The notes: a model not told the origin generated them from the letters alone. Positions 52,760 to 61,376 are shown, counted from the first letter of the stretch. The stretch is DNA of 64,000 nucleotides from Palsa-504 sp963756575 (GCA_963756575.1 CAVWOM010000013.1:1-64000), one strand, 5' to 3'. Translations and numbers: made by a program.

Positions 52760-54596
52760 TCGCTTCTCCATGGCTTTCGAAAGTCAATGCGCCCGAAGAA
52801 AGCACATTGTCGACTTGGCAAGCGAGCGCGCCGATGGTGGCGCTGTCGATCAGCACCGTAATGTCGAGCTTTATACCGAAAGCTTCGTTAACCCGGTCGA
52901 GCATGCGCACCAAGCTGAGAGACGTCCCGCCGAAATCGAAGAAGTCAACATCACGATCGACGTCCGTGACGTCCAGGACGGAGCGCCAGATATCACCGAT
53001 CCGCTGCTCCGTTTCGGTGAAGTCGCGGCCGGCGCCCGGCTCGACCCATGACGGGGCGAAATCTGGCACGCTCCCGTATACCGGGAGCCTGTCCCTGTCC
53101 ACCTTGCCGTTGAGGGTGAGCGGCAGTTCCGGCAGGACAACATAGGAAGACGGCCGCATGTACGGCGGCAGCTCGGCCGCTACCGCCTCCCCCAGCCTGA
53201 CAGCGAGCGCGCTCCCTTCCGACGGCGACGCGACGTAAGCGACGATCCTTACGTCGCCGTCACCGCGATCGCGAGCCACCGCCACGGCAGCCGATACATC
53301 GGCGTGACGCAGGAGAAGGGCCTCGATCTCGCCGGGCTCTACGCGATGGCCGCGGACTTTCAGCTGGTCGTCCGCACGGCCGAGATAGCCGTAACCGCCG
53401 CCGGGAAGCGCCATGACCCTGTCGCCCGTGCGATAGCACCGGTGCTCCAGCCCGTCAGGGCCGGGGAGCCCGACAAAGCGCTCCTCGTTCAGTCCCGGCC
53501 GGCCGAGGTATCCGCGCGTCAGCCCGGCCCCTCCGATGTACAGCTCGCCGGGCCGTCCCGTCCCGACCGGGGCCAGGTCCGCGTCCAGCACATGGAAGTC
53601 CAGGTCGGGCAGTGGATGCCCGATCGGGCTGACGCCGCGCATGGCCACGTCGCCGGCGGTGACCAGATGGTAGGACGCGTGCACGGTAGCCTCGGTGATC
53701 CCGTACATGTTGACCAGGCGAGGATATTCATCGCCGTGGCGTCCGATCCAGTCGCTCAAGGCCGCCGGCTCGAGTCTCTCACCGCCGAATACGACGGCAC
53801 GCACCCGGCTGAGACGCTCGCCAGAGCGCGCATCCGCCGCCGCGAGCCGGTAGAACGCGGATGGTGTCTGGTTGAGGATGCTTACTTGATGCATACGCAA
53901 GAACTGGTGGAAGGCGGCAGGCGAGCGCGCGGTTTCGAGCGGAACGATTACTAGCCGCCCGCCGAACAGGAGACCACCCCAGATCTCCCAGACAGAAAAG
54001 TCGAACGCGGCTGAGTGAAACACGCTCCAGACGTCATTTTCGTCGAAACAGAACTGCGGCTGCGTGACCTCAAAGAGGCGGATCACGTTGCGATGATCGA
54101 CTTGCACGCCCTTAGGTACGCCCGTTGAGCCAGATGTGTAAATTACGTATGCCAGATCGTCACCACTCGGCGGATGGCAGTTCGTCCATTCCGTCGACGG
54201 GCCGGCAAGACGGTCGAGCAGCACGACAGGTGTGCCCTGGTTTGCGATCACATCCGACAAACGCGAGGTCGAGACGATGGTGGATGCTTCGCTGTCCTTG
54301 ACCATCCACTCTATCCGCGCGCGCGGATAATCCGGATCGATCGGAATATACGCGGCACCCGCCTTGAGGATTCCGAGAATGCCGGTAACCAGCTCACCCG
54401 TGCGCGGTGCCAGGAGAGCGACTGTCGTACCAGGCCGCACACCTATGGATTCTAGCTCGCGGGCCACCGCATCGGACATCCTGCTGAGGTCCCGATAGGA
54501 GAACTCGCCATCGGCGGCGCTGACCGCTACCCGGTCGGGAAAGCGCCCGGCTACGACTTCAAACAATTCCGGAAGAGTTTCTCCCCGCAGTCTCAT
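52704..54596 (-). CDS. A-T didomain loading L-Thr (SyrB1-like)
   Basis: 630 residues: an A domain with YTSGSTGVPKG, MYGITEAT, YRTGD, LNGKVDRDRLP and a T domain with FFDFGGTSLS near residue 570. Code residues from AFDFSVWEIW, NQTPS, VVFGGER and NMYGITEATVH are DFWNVGMVHK, the Thr code. It should tether Thr as a thioester so that the next enzyme can chlorinate it, as SyrB1 does. Its 3' end overlaps the halogenase gene by about 55 bases. First gene of the operon; a perfect StrR-type palindrome lies 145 bp upstream. Confidence 0.93.
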   Translation of the reverse strand: MRLRGETLPELFEVVAGRFPDRVAVSAADGEFSYRDLSRMSDAVARELESIGVRPGTTVALLAPRTGELVTGILGILKAGAAYIPIDPDYPRARIEWMVKDSEASTIVSTSRLSDVIANQGTPVVLLDRLAGPSTEWTNCHPPSGDDLAYVIYTSGSTGVPKGVQVDHRNVIRLFEVTQPQFCFDENDVWSVFHSAAFDFSVWEIWGGLLFGGRLVIVPLETARSPAAFHQFLRMHQVSILNQTPSAFYRLAAADARSGERLSRVRAVVFGGERLEPAALSDWIGRHGDEYPRLVNMYGITEATVHASYHLVTAGDVAMRGVSPIGHPLPDLDFHVLDADLAPVGTGRPGELYIGGAGLTRGYLGRPGLNEERFVGLPGPDGLEHRCYRTGDRVMALPGGGYGYLGRADDQLKVRGHRVEPGEIEALLLRHADVSAAVAVARDRGDGDVRIVAYVASPSEGSALAVRLGEAVAAELPPYMRPSSYVVLPELPLTLNGKVDRDRLPVYGSVPDFAPSWVEPGAGRDFTETEQRIGDIWRSVLDVTDVDRDVDFFDFGGTSLSLVRMLDRVNEAFGIKLDITVLIDSATIGALACQVDNVLSSGALTFESHGEANGHSAEFCTQRERAERFS

Positions 54597-55057
54597 ATGA
54601 CGTCCGGATCCTCTCAGCAGGCTCCCTCGGTTGATTCAAGCTTGTCCGGGTGCTAGCGCCGCGTCCCTAATTCTGGCTCACCCGCGCCTGCTCGTCCACT
54701 GACGGGCTAACCTTCAATTCCGGATGCCAGCGGGATATGTGTTCAGCTGATGCGGCGCCGCAGCTGAACACTCGCCAGCTGAGCGTCGGTTCGCCTCGCA
54801 TCGAGCCCGGCCACGGGAGGCTAACGGTGAATACACTCCCCGCGCGGCCAGGATGCTATCCACGGGCCCGCGAGGTGGGCGGTGAGCAGGGCGATGACCA
54901 GGCCGGTGAGGAGCGAGGCGGTCAGCAGGGTGAGCCGGGTGCCGCGCGGTCAGCCGCTGGTTGCCGTCGGCTCCGCCGGGGCGCTGAGGCGGCTGGGCGC
55001 GTGCTACGGGGATCTGGCAGCTCTGCTAGTCCTGGTCTGGGTAGCAACCTTCCTGCG
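54597..55057. other. Intergenic region between the Thr-halogenation operon and ABC-2 genes
   Basis: About 460 bp. It holds the StrR-type operator at 54741-54769. The part from about 54830 to 54960 reads on the minus strand as a short hydrophobic peptide (LLTASLLTGLVIALLTAHLAG), perhaps a relic of a membrane-protein gene. No intact gene was seen. Confidence 0.45.
54741..54769. promoter_or_regulatory. StrR-type operator 4, upstream of the Thr-halogenation operon
   Basis: Left half GTTCAGCTG, 11-base spacer, right half CAGCTGAAC: perfectly inverted half-sites. It lies 145 bp before the start of the SyrB1-like gene. Confidence 0.72.
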
Positions 55058-55723
55058 TCAGGTGCTGTCCGTGAGGCGGGTGCGGGCGCCGCGGAGGGCG
55101 AACGCGAGCAGGCCGACGGCGCAGACCAGGCCGGCGCAGATCCAGGCGCCGCGGTCGGCCGGCGGCCGAACCGGCCAGGTCCACGGGCTGTTCCAGGCCT
55201 CGAGCAGCGCGTACTCGGCGAAGGCCACGTAACCGAGCGGGAGAATCCACGCCAGCAGGCCGCCGGTCACCAGCGAGCACAGCAGTCCGATGCCGGTAAT
55301 GCCGATGACGTTCCTGGACAATTGCAGGACGCCGCCGTTGAGGCTGGCGCCGGTCACGGCGAGCTGCAGCGCCCCGATCGCCAGGCCGGTCAGCGCGAGC
55401 GCGGCACCGAGCCGCAAGTACGGCAGCCAGCGGCCGGCGGCCTGCTCCGGTTCGCCGAACGGGCTGTGGGTGGTCACCGCGATCACGGCGGCGGCGCCCG
55501 CCTCGATGATCATCGGGAGCTGCTGCGCCCGGTCGCCGCTGGTGAACATCCAGTGCCAGTGCAGCGCGGCGCGCAGCACGGCGCCCCCGGCGGCCAGCGC
55601 GAGCACCGCCGCCGGAGCGCGGCGGCTGCGCAGGTGCAGCCAGATCAGGCGGGCGCCCGTCGCGCCCCGCGAGGCCAGCGGAGCCGGTGTCGCGGACGGA
55701 GTGCGAACCTCTGCGGGGGTCAC
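55058..55723 (-). CDS. Integral membrane protein, third gene of the ABC-2 operon
   Basis: 221 residues from a GTG at 55723 that overlaps the upstream stop codon (GTGA). It has several hydrophobic segments (APAAVLALAAGGAVLRAAL, AAAVIAVTT, ALALTGLAIGALQLAV, GIGLLCSLVTGGLLAWILPL, GAWICAGLVCAVGLLAFAL), so about five or six helices. I do not recognise a named family. By position and coupling it is probably the second membrane component of the transporter whose ATPase starts the operon. Confidence 0.8.
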   Translation of the reverse strand: MTPAEVRTPSATPAPLASRGATGARLIWLHLRSRRAPAAVLALAAGGAVLRAALHWHWMFTSGDRAQQLPMIIEAGAAAVIAVTTHSPFGEPEQAAGRWLPYLRLGAALALTGLAIGALQLAVTGASLNGGVLQLSRNVIGITGIGLLCSLVTGGLLAWILPLGYVAFAEYALLEAWNSPWTWPVRPPADRGAWICAGLVCAVGLLAFALRGARTRLTDST

Positions 55724-57285
55724 GGGATCTGGGCCAGGGTGATCGTGCCGGCGCGGAGCGCGGCCAGGTGGGCGGCGAGCCAGGCGTGCCGGGCGGCGGG
55801 AGACAGTGACCCGAACCGCTGCGCCACGGTGGCGATCTGCGCCGACGAGGGCCCCGCCTGTCCCCCGCCCTTGCCTGCCTGCGGGGACTTGTCCGCGCCG
55901 TTGCCTGTCTGCGGGAACTTGTGCGCGGCCGAGCCTGCCGCGGTCATCAGCGCGGTTATCACCGCCTGCTGCGCCGGGCCGGGGCTGAAGGCGTCCTGCG
56001 GCTGCGTGACGAACGCGGTCAGGAATAGCTGCTGGAAGCCCGAGTACCAGAACCCTTCGCCGGGGATGGCCGGGTTGCCCCACAGCGGGGCGAGCAAGGA
56101 CTGGCTCGAGTAGCGGTAAACCGGCGGTGTTCCCGTGAAGCTCGTCACCAGCCCGGGCGGGTTCCCGCCCGCCGCGGGCAGCCCAGCACCCGACGCGACC
56201 TGCTCGGCGCGGACCGGGGCACCGGGCAGCCCGGCGATCTCGGCGGCCACGGGCTGGAGTGCGGCGTCCGTGCCGCTCAGGTACGCGCCGAACGCCGGAT
56301 GCACGCACACCTTGAACGAGGTTCCCGCGCAATCCGGGGTGTAGGAGACAGGCTGGTCGGTCGCCGCCGCGTGCAGCGCGGGGATGTCCCAGCCGGACAC
56401 GCCGGGCCTGGCCGTGCCGGTCAGCGCGAACGCCGTCCCTGACGTGGCGATGCCAGCCGCGAGCAAGACCACTGCGGCCGCGCACAGCCACCGCCCGGTG
56501 CGGCTGACCGCGCGGGACAGGTCCCGGTACGGTCCGCGCAGCACCGGGAAGAGCGCGAGCACGCCGAGCAGCGCGACCGTGATCCCGCCCATGAACATGA
56601 CCTGCACGATGGCCACGTCCGGGGCGGCATGGTAGAAAACGCCGTCATCACCCAGCGGCACCGCGGTGCCCGGGGAGAGCAGCGCCCACCGGCCCGACAC
56701 AGGCGTCACGTTCAGCGCGGCGTGGAAGGCGACCAGGAAGAGGACGAAGGCGGCGACGGCGGCAAGCGGGGCGGTGAACCGGCCCGGGATGAGCGCGCCG
56801 ACGGTGAACCCGAGCACGGTGACCGTGATCACGGCCATGGCACCGACCGCGACCGGCCACAGCGGCGGCCCACCCCACGTCGCTTGCCGCGCGGTCTGCA
56901 CGTAGAGCACCGCCACCCCGGCCAGGAACGTGACCAGCAGCCAGAACAAGGTGCCGCCCAGCGCGGCCCCCTGCCGCGCCCAGGCCGGCCGGCCGGTCGC
57001 CGCGACCAGGTCAGCGGTCCTACGGCGCCCCTCCCGCGACCCCGCCCATACCGCGAGCCCCGTGCTGAGGGCGACGAAGTCGTCCAGCAGGTTGGTGGTA
57101 ATTACCGAGGAACGAATGGTCCACACCGGCGGCAGCCCAGCCGTCGTCCGGTACGCATCGAAGACGAACAACGCGGCCAGCAGCGGGATCGCCCACAGGA
57201 CCGCGCTCCTCCTGATCTCCAGCCGCAGCATCTCCAGCCGCAGCACCCTGGCCGGCCGGGACGGCGAGGCCACCGCCGCGGTCAC
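55720..57285 (-). CDS. Large ABC-2 type permease with extracytoplasmic domain
   Basis: 521 residues. The N-terminal half has about six helices (AVLWAIPLLAALFVFDAY, LFWLLVTFLAGVAVLYV, VAVGAMAVITVTVLGFTVGA, APLAAVAAFVLFLVAFHA and others). It is followed by a helix near residue 265 and a large soluble, Pro/Gly-rich C-terminal part, probably outside the membrane (TPDCAGTSFKVCVHPAFG has two Cys). It overlaps the ATPase gene by four bases. It is the transmembrane partner of the ATPase; the substrate is unknown. Confidence 0.82.
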   Translation of the reverse strand: MTAAVASPSRPARVLRLEMLRLEIRRSAVLWAIPLLAALFVFDAYRTTAGLPPVWTIRSSVITTNLLDDFVALSTGLAVWAGSREGRRRTADLVAATGRPAWARQGAALGGTLFWLLVTFLAGVAVLYVQTARQATWGGPPLWPVAVGAMAVITVTVLGFTVGALIPGRFTAPLAAVAAFVLFLVAFHAALNVTPVSGRWALLSPGTAVPLGDDGVFYHAAPDVAIVQVMFMGGITVALLGVLALFPVLRGPYRDLSRAVSRTGRWLCAAAVVLLAAGIATSGTAFALTGTARPGVSGWDIPALHAAATDQPVSYTPDCAGTSFKVCVHPAFGAYLSGTDAALQPVAAEIAGLPGAPVRAEQVASGAGLPAAGGNPPGLVTSFTGTPPVYRYSSQSLLAPLWGNPAIPGEGFWYSGFQQLFLTAFVTQPQDAFSPGPAQQAVITALMTAAGSAAHKFPQTGNGADKSPQAGKGGGQAGPSSAQIATVAQRFGSLSPAARHAWLAAHLAALRAGTITLAQIP

Positions 57286-58025
57286 GACCGTACCGCCGAC
57301 AGGACAGCGCTGTAGCCACGCTCCAGCGGGGCATCGCCCAGACCATGATCCGCACCGCGAGCAGTCAGCTCATCAGGAGTACCGCGGAACACGATCTTCC
57401 CGGTGGACATCAGCGCCACCTGCGAGCACGCCGCACCCACATCCTCCACCAGATGCGTGGACACCACCACCGTCGCGCGCTCCCCGAAGGCACGCAACAG
57501 CGCACGGAACTCCACCCGCTGCTCGGGATCCAGGCCCGCGGTCGGCTCGTCGAACAGCAGCAGCTCCGGATCATTCACGATCGCCTGCGCGATACCAACC
57601 CTCCTGAGCATCCCGCCCGACAGCGTCCGCAGCCTGGCCCCGGCCTTGGACCCAAGATCGACCATCTCGATCGCGGCAGCCACGGCTCCGGGAACCCGCG
57701 CCGCCGGCATCTCCTTCAGCAGCGCGAAATACTCCACGAACTCGGCCACGGTAAAGCTCGGGTAATAACCAAGATTCTGCGGGAGATACCCCAGCCTCCG
57801 CCTGATCTCCCGGCGCGCGGCCGGCCGGGCCGGGTCCCGCCCCAGCAGGCAGAGCTCCCCCGACGAAGGCGGCAAGACCGTCGCGAGCATCCGCAACAAA
57901 GACGTCTTCCCGGCGCCATTCGGACCCAGCAGGCCTAGCACCCCAGGACCAGTATCCAGACTTACCCGGTCAACCGCCGTATGACGGCCGAACCTCCGGG
58001 TCAGGTCAGACAATTCGATATTCAC
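57282..58025 (-). CDS. ABC-2 type transporter ATPase
   Basis: 247 residues: Walker A GPNGAGKTS, Q-loop LPQN, signature LSGGMLRRVGIAQAI, Walker B LLLFDEPTAGLDPEQ, H-loop STHLVED. Typical of drug/antibiotic-type ABC-2 exporters. First gene of a three-gene operon and divergent from the two-component genes, with 11-base direct repeats in the promoter. Likely acts in self-protection or envelope-stress response. Confidence 0.94.
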   Translation of the reverse strand: MNIELSDLTRRFGRHTAVDRVSLDTGPGVLGLLGPNGAGKTSLLRMLATVLPPSSGELCLLGRDPARPAARREIRRRLGYLPQNLGYYPSFTVAEFVEYFALLKEMPAARVPGAVAAAIEMVDLGSKAGARLRTLSGGMLRRVGIAQAIVNDPELLLFDEPTAGLDPEQRVEFRALLRAFGERATVVVSTHLVEDVGAACSQVALMSTGKIVFRGTPDELTARGADHGLGDAPLERGYSAVLSAVRS

Positions 58026-58097
58026 TGGCTACCCCTCTGCCGGCGACTGACGTACGGCCGGGCGCCGTGCCCGGTCACCGTCAGATATACGCAGCCA

Positions 58098-58119
58098 GGC
58101 ATCACACCGGCATCACACG
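58098..58119 (+). promoter_or_regulatory. 11-bp direct-repeat operator facing the ABC-2 operon
   Basis: GGCATCACACC followed directly by GGCATCACACG: 10 of 11 positions identical. This suits an OmpR-family dimer binding in tandem. It lies about 75 bp upstream of the ATPase start. Confidence 0.7.
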
Positions 58120-58203
58120 CGGTAGCGTTCCCGGCCCTGGCCCGGCGTCCGCGGCGTGCGGAAGGCCTGGTCGCGTGCTGGCGACCGGGGCCGCCAGCGG
58201 CCT

Positions 58204-58225
58204 TATGTGATGCCCGCGTGATATT
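58204..58225 (-). promoter_or_regulatory. 11-bp direct-repeat operator at the response-regulator gene
   Basis: On the minus strand AATATCACGCG then GGCATCACATA, the same element as 29172-29193. It ends 20 bp before the regulator start, suggesting autoregulation. Confidence 0.65.
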
Positions 58226-58245
58226 CGGTAGGGCATCATGGCTCC

Positions 58246-58899
58246 ATGCGGGTGCTGGTAGTCGAGGATCAGGCCGAGCTGGCTGACGACATCGCCGACG
58301 GCCTTCGCGACCAGGGCATCGGCGCGGACGTGGCCTATGACGGGCCGACCGGGATCGAGAAGGCCATGGTGAACTCCTACGACGTAGTGATCCTGGACCG
58401 GGACCTGCCTAAGCTCCACGGCGACGCGGTCTGCGCCACGCTGGTCGGGTCCCGCTCGGCGGCGCGCATCTTGATGCTGACCGCGGCCGCCACGGTTGGC
58501 GACCGGGTGCAGGGCCTCAACCTCGGCGCCGATGACTACCTGGGCAAGCCGTTCGCGTTCGAGGAGCTCATCGCCCGGGTCCGGTCGCTGGCCCGGCGCG
58601 CCCCGGCGGCCGTCCCGGTGATCGTGCGCGGCGACATCATGCTCGACCGGGCCCGCCGCCGGGCCAGCCGGGCGGGCCGTCCGCTGTCGCTCACCCGCAA
58701 GGAGATGGGGATCCTCGAGGAGCTCCTGGTCGCCGACGGGGGCGTGGTCAGCGCCGAGGACCTGCTGGAGCGGGTCTGGGATGAGAACGCCGACCCGTTC
58801 ACTCGCACGGTCACGGTGACGATCGGCCGGCTGCGGGGCAAGCTCGGCGAGCCCGACCCGATCGACACGGTGACCGGCAGCGGTTACCGGCTCCCGTGA
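58246..58899 (+). CDS. OmpR/PhoB-family response regulator
   Basis: 217 residues. Receiver domain with acidic pair Glu7/Asp8, phospho-acceptor Asp51 (VVILDRD), Thr in MLTAAA and Lys in GKPF. C-terminal winged-helix DNA-binding domain (SLTRKEMGILEELL, RTVTVTIGRLRGKL, TVTGSGYRLP). Paired with the kinase through a four-base overlap. By position and the repeats around it, it probably controls its own gene, the ABC-2 operon and, through duplicated sites at 29 kb, the MacA/MacB-type operon. Confidence 0.94.
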   Translation: MRVLVVEDQAELADDIADGLRDQGIGADVAYDGPTGIEKAMVNSYDVVILDRDLPKLHGDAVCATLVGSRSAARILMLTAAATVGDRVQGLNLGADDYLGKPFAFEELIARVRSLARRAPAAVPVIVRGDIMLDRARRRASRAGRPLSLTRKEMGILEELLVADGGVVSAEDLLERVWDENADPFTRTVTVTIGRLRGKLGEPDPIDTVTGSGYRLP

Positions 58900-60152
58900 A
58901 CGTGCGCACGCGGCTGCGCCCGGTTCGCCGGCTCTGGCCGCAGAAGGTCAGGACCCGGCTCACGCTCATCTACGCCACGCTGTTCTTCGCCGCCGGGTCA
59001 GCGCTGCTCGGACTCACCTACGGGCTGGTCGCCAGCAGCCTTCCCGCGCAGCCCCCCGCGGCCGCGACAGCCAGCGATCCGAAGCTGAAGAACCTGAACT
59101 ATGAGTGCACGAGCCGGGCGAAGGGCGAGCCCGTCGCGCCGTCGCTGCTGGCCCGGTGCAAGCAGGCGCAGGACGCCTTCGACGCCGGCGCCGCCTCGGG
59201 CTCACAGGCGCAGCGCCAGCGCGCGCTGGGCCAGCTGCTGGTGTTCTCCCTCGTCGGTCTCGCCGTCATGACGGTCGCCTCGGGCGGCCTGGGCTGGTTC
59301 ATGTCCGGCCGCGTGCTGCGCCCGGTGCGGGTGATCGCCGAGACCGCCCGCCGCGCCTCGGAGCAGCACCTCGGCGAGCGGCTGGCGCTGACCGGGGCCA
59401 AAGACGAGCTCAAGGAGCTGGCCGACACCTTCGACGGCATGCTCGAACGCCTGGACGCGGCGTTCGCCACCCAGCGCCGGTTCGTCGCCAACGCCTCGCA
59501 CGAGCTGCGCACGCCGCTGACCGCGATGCGCACGGCGATCGACGTGACCCTGGCCAAGCCGTCCCCCACGGCGCGGCAGCTCACGGACATGGCCGTGCGC
59601 GTACGGCGCTCGGTCGACCGGGCCGAGACCATGATCGAGGCGCTGCTCACCCTGGCCGTCAGCGACCAGGGCAAGCTCAGCACCGAGTTCACCGACCTGG
59701 CCACCTGGGCCGAGGACGCGATCGACGCGGCCGGTCCCGAGATCGAACGCCTGGACCTGCACCTCGACACCGAGCTCGACCCGGCCGAGACAGCCGGGGA
59801 CCCGCAGCTGCTGGAACGGATGATCTGGAACCTGGTCGACAACGCCGTCCGGCACAACGAGCCCGGCGGCTGGATCAGGCTGCGCACCGGCAGCAGGGAC
59901 ACCGCCGTGTTCCTCGAGATCGCCAACAGCGGGCCGCACGTCCCGGACGACGCCATGCCCTCCCTGTTCGAGCCGTTCCGGCGCATGGAGGCCCGGACCG
60001 ACGTCCGCGACGGCGTCGGGCTCGGCCTGTCCATCGCCCGGTCGGTCGTCACCGCTCACCACGCCACCTTCACCGCCCGCAGCCAGCCCGCCGGCGGCCT
60101 CGACATCACCGTGCTGATCCCCCGCCACCACACCGCCGAACCACAGCCATAA
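58896..60152 (+). CDS. Sensor histidine kinase
   Basis: 418 residues. Two transmembrane helices (about 22-46 and 108-130) enclose an extracytoplasmic loop of about 60 residues. A HAMP-like segment follows, then the H box FVANASHELRTPLTAM (His near residue 201), N box LVDNAVRHNEP and G box DGVGLGLSIA. The GTG start overlaps the regulator stop. The short outer loop suggests sensing at or within the membrane, as in kinases that guard antibiotic-export systems; this is inference. Confidence 0.93.
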   Translation: MNVRTRLRPVRRLWPQKVRTRLTLIYATLFFAAGSALLGLTYGLVASSLPAQPPAAATASDPKLKNLNYECTSRAKGEPVAPSLLARCKQAQDAFDAGAASGSQAQRQRALGQLLVFSLVGLAVMTVASGGLGWFMSGRVLRPVRVIAETARRASEQHLGERLALTGAKDELKELADTFDGMLERLDAAFATQRRFVANASHELRTPLTAMRTAIDVTLAKPSPTARQLTDMAVRVRRSVDRAETMIEALLTLAVSDQGKLSTEFTDLATWAEDAIDAAGPEIERLDLHLDTELDPAETAGDPQLLERMIWNLVDNAVRHNEPGGWIRLRTGSRDTAVFLEIANSGPHVPDDAMPSLFEPFRRMEARTDVRDGVGLGLSIARSVVTAHHATFTARSQPAGGLDITVLIPRHHTAEPQP

Positions 60153-60189
60153 GCCCGGCACAGCAACCCGGAGCCACCCACCGGATCGG

Positions 60190-60516
60190 CTATTTCTGGC
60201 CGGCTTCCTCTTTCTTCGACGCGCGCGATCCATGAGGCTTCGCCGCCGCGGACCCGTTGCCTGACGTGCCGTTGCCAGGGACGCTGCCCGGCCTCGCCGC
60301 GGCATCCGCCTCCATCTGCCTGATAAGGCTGTTCGGACGCATGTCCGTCCAGTTCTTCTCGATGAAGTCGAGGCATTCCTGACGCCCGTCTTCACCGAAG
60401 ATGACTTCCCAGCCGTCAGGCACATCCGCGAAGACGGGCCACAGCGAATGCTGTCCCTCGTCGTTGACCAGGACGAGGTACCTGGCATCGGGATCTTCGA
60501 AAGGATTCGTCGCCAC
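60190..60516 (-). CDS. MbtH-family protein with long C-terminal tail
   Basis: 108 residues from the GTG at 60516 (MATNPFEDPDARYLVL). It contains the family core VNDEGQHSLWPVFADVPDGW and KNWTDMRPNSLI. MbtH proteins bind NRPS A domains and are often required for their activity. This intact copy should serve the A domains of both NRPSs and of the Thr didomain. The last 40 or so residues (rich in Gly, Ala, Ser, Asn, ending SKKEEAGQK) extend beyond the usual 65-75 and look disordered. The gene follows the hydrolase gene closely, so the two are probably co-transcribed. Confidence 0.93.
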   Translation of the reverse strand: MATNPFEDPDARYLVLVNDEGQHSLWPVFADVPDGWEVIFGEDGRQECLDFIEKNWTDMRPNSLIRQMEADAAARPGSVPGNGTSGNGSAAAKPHGSRASKKEEAGQK

Positions 60517-60572
60517 CGGGCATTCCCTCTCGTTCGTACCTACGGCGCACAGCACCGCAGGGCAGAATCTGG

Positions 60573-61376
60573 CTAATTTTTGTCGAGGAACTCGATGATG
60601 GCCGAGTTGACCTCCTCCGGACGCTCCATGAAGCCGAGATGCCCGCACGAGCCGATCTCGACATAGTCGCAGTCCGGGATGACCTCGGCCACTTCGGCGC
60701 AGAGATGCGGAGGGCACATGAGGTCATCGGAGAAGGCGATCACCCGGCAGGGCACCGCCACCGCCCGCAGCGCGTCACGGCGGTCGGAGATGAGATCGAT
60801 CGCATCCTGCCCGCTGGCAGCCGACCTGCGGGCGGCGGACATCTCATAGACTTCCAGCCACCCCGAGATCGCCGCATCGTCGTTGAGGGTGGCCGGAGAG
60901 AACATCTGAAGGGCCGCTACCTGGGCCTCGTAGGCCGCTGGCAACTGGATGCCGCTGCGGGTCAGCGCGGTTTCCCCGGCCGATACCGCGCGGCGGACCG
61001 CGTCGGCCCGGGCGCGCACCGCCATCAGGGCGCAGCAGCTGACCAGATCCGGCCGGCTGACGGCCAGTTCGGTGGCGATCCACGCACCCAGCGAGACCCC
61101 GACCAGCCGGCAGGGCCCCGCATCCAGCGCCTCGATCAACCCAGCGGTGTCCGCCACCAGGTCAGCCAGCGAGTAGTCTCCCGGCGGCGCGTCCGACGGC
61201 GGCACGCCCCTGTTATCGAAGGTGATGACCTCGTACCCGGCGCTTTTCAGGGCCGGGACCTGATACATCGACCAGACATTCCCGCCGGCCGCCTGGCCCA
61301 TGATCAGGAGCACGCGTTCGCCACGCCCAGTGCGCTCGTAGGCCAAGCGGATGCCGTTGGTGGATACATAGGGCAT
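60573..61376 (-). CDS. Alpha/beta-hydrolase
   Basis: 267 residues from the ATG at 61376 (MPYVSTNGIRLAYERTG; GAGG 11 bases upstream). The nucleophile is Ser in GVSLGAW, with Asp in FSDDLMCPP and His in CGHLGFMERP. The fold is that of small-molecule hydrolases and esterases. In the cluster it could trim the product, release misprimed intermediates or remove a resistance group; nothing in the sequence decides. It is transcribed with mbtH, 76 bp downstream of a StrR-type operator. Confidence 0.85.
   Translation of the reverse strand: MPYVSTNGIRLAYERTGRGERVLLIMGQAAGGNVWSMYQVPALKSAGYEVITFDNRGVPPSDAPPGDYSLADLVADTAGLIEALDAGPCRLVGVSLGAWIATELAVSRPDLVSCCALMAVRARADAVRRAVSAGETALTRSGIQLPAAYEAQVAALQMFSPATLNDDAAISGWLEVYEMSAARRSAASGQDAIDLISDRRDALRAVAVPCRVIAFSDDLMCPPHLCAEVAEVIPDCDYVEIGSCGHLGFMERPEEVNSAIIEFLDKN

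Larger units (their letters stand above)
58026..58245. other. Divergent promoter of the ABC-2 operon and two-component genes
   Basis: 220 bp. It carries a pair of 11-base direct repeats near each end. Much of it recurs in inverted orientation at about 29160-29310, next to a truncated copy of the regulator gene. Confidence 0.7.

Noticed and set aside
54737..56113. 458-codon plus-strand frame opposite the ABC-2 genes
   Set aside because: Low-complexity Gly/Ala/Arg composition and position antisense to well-supported membrane-protein genes.
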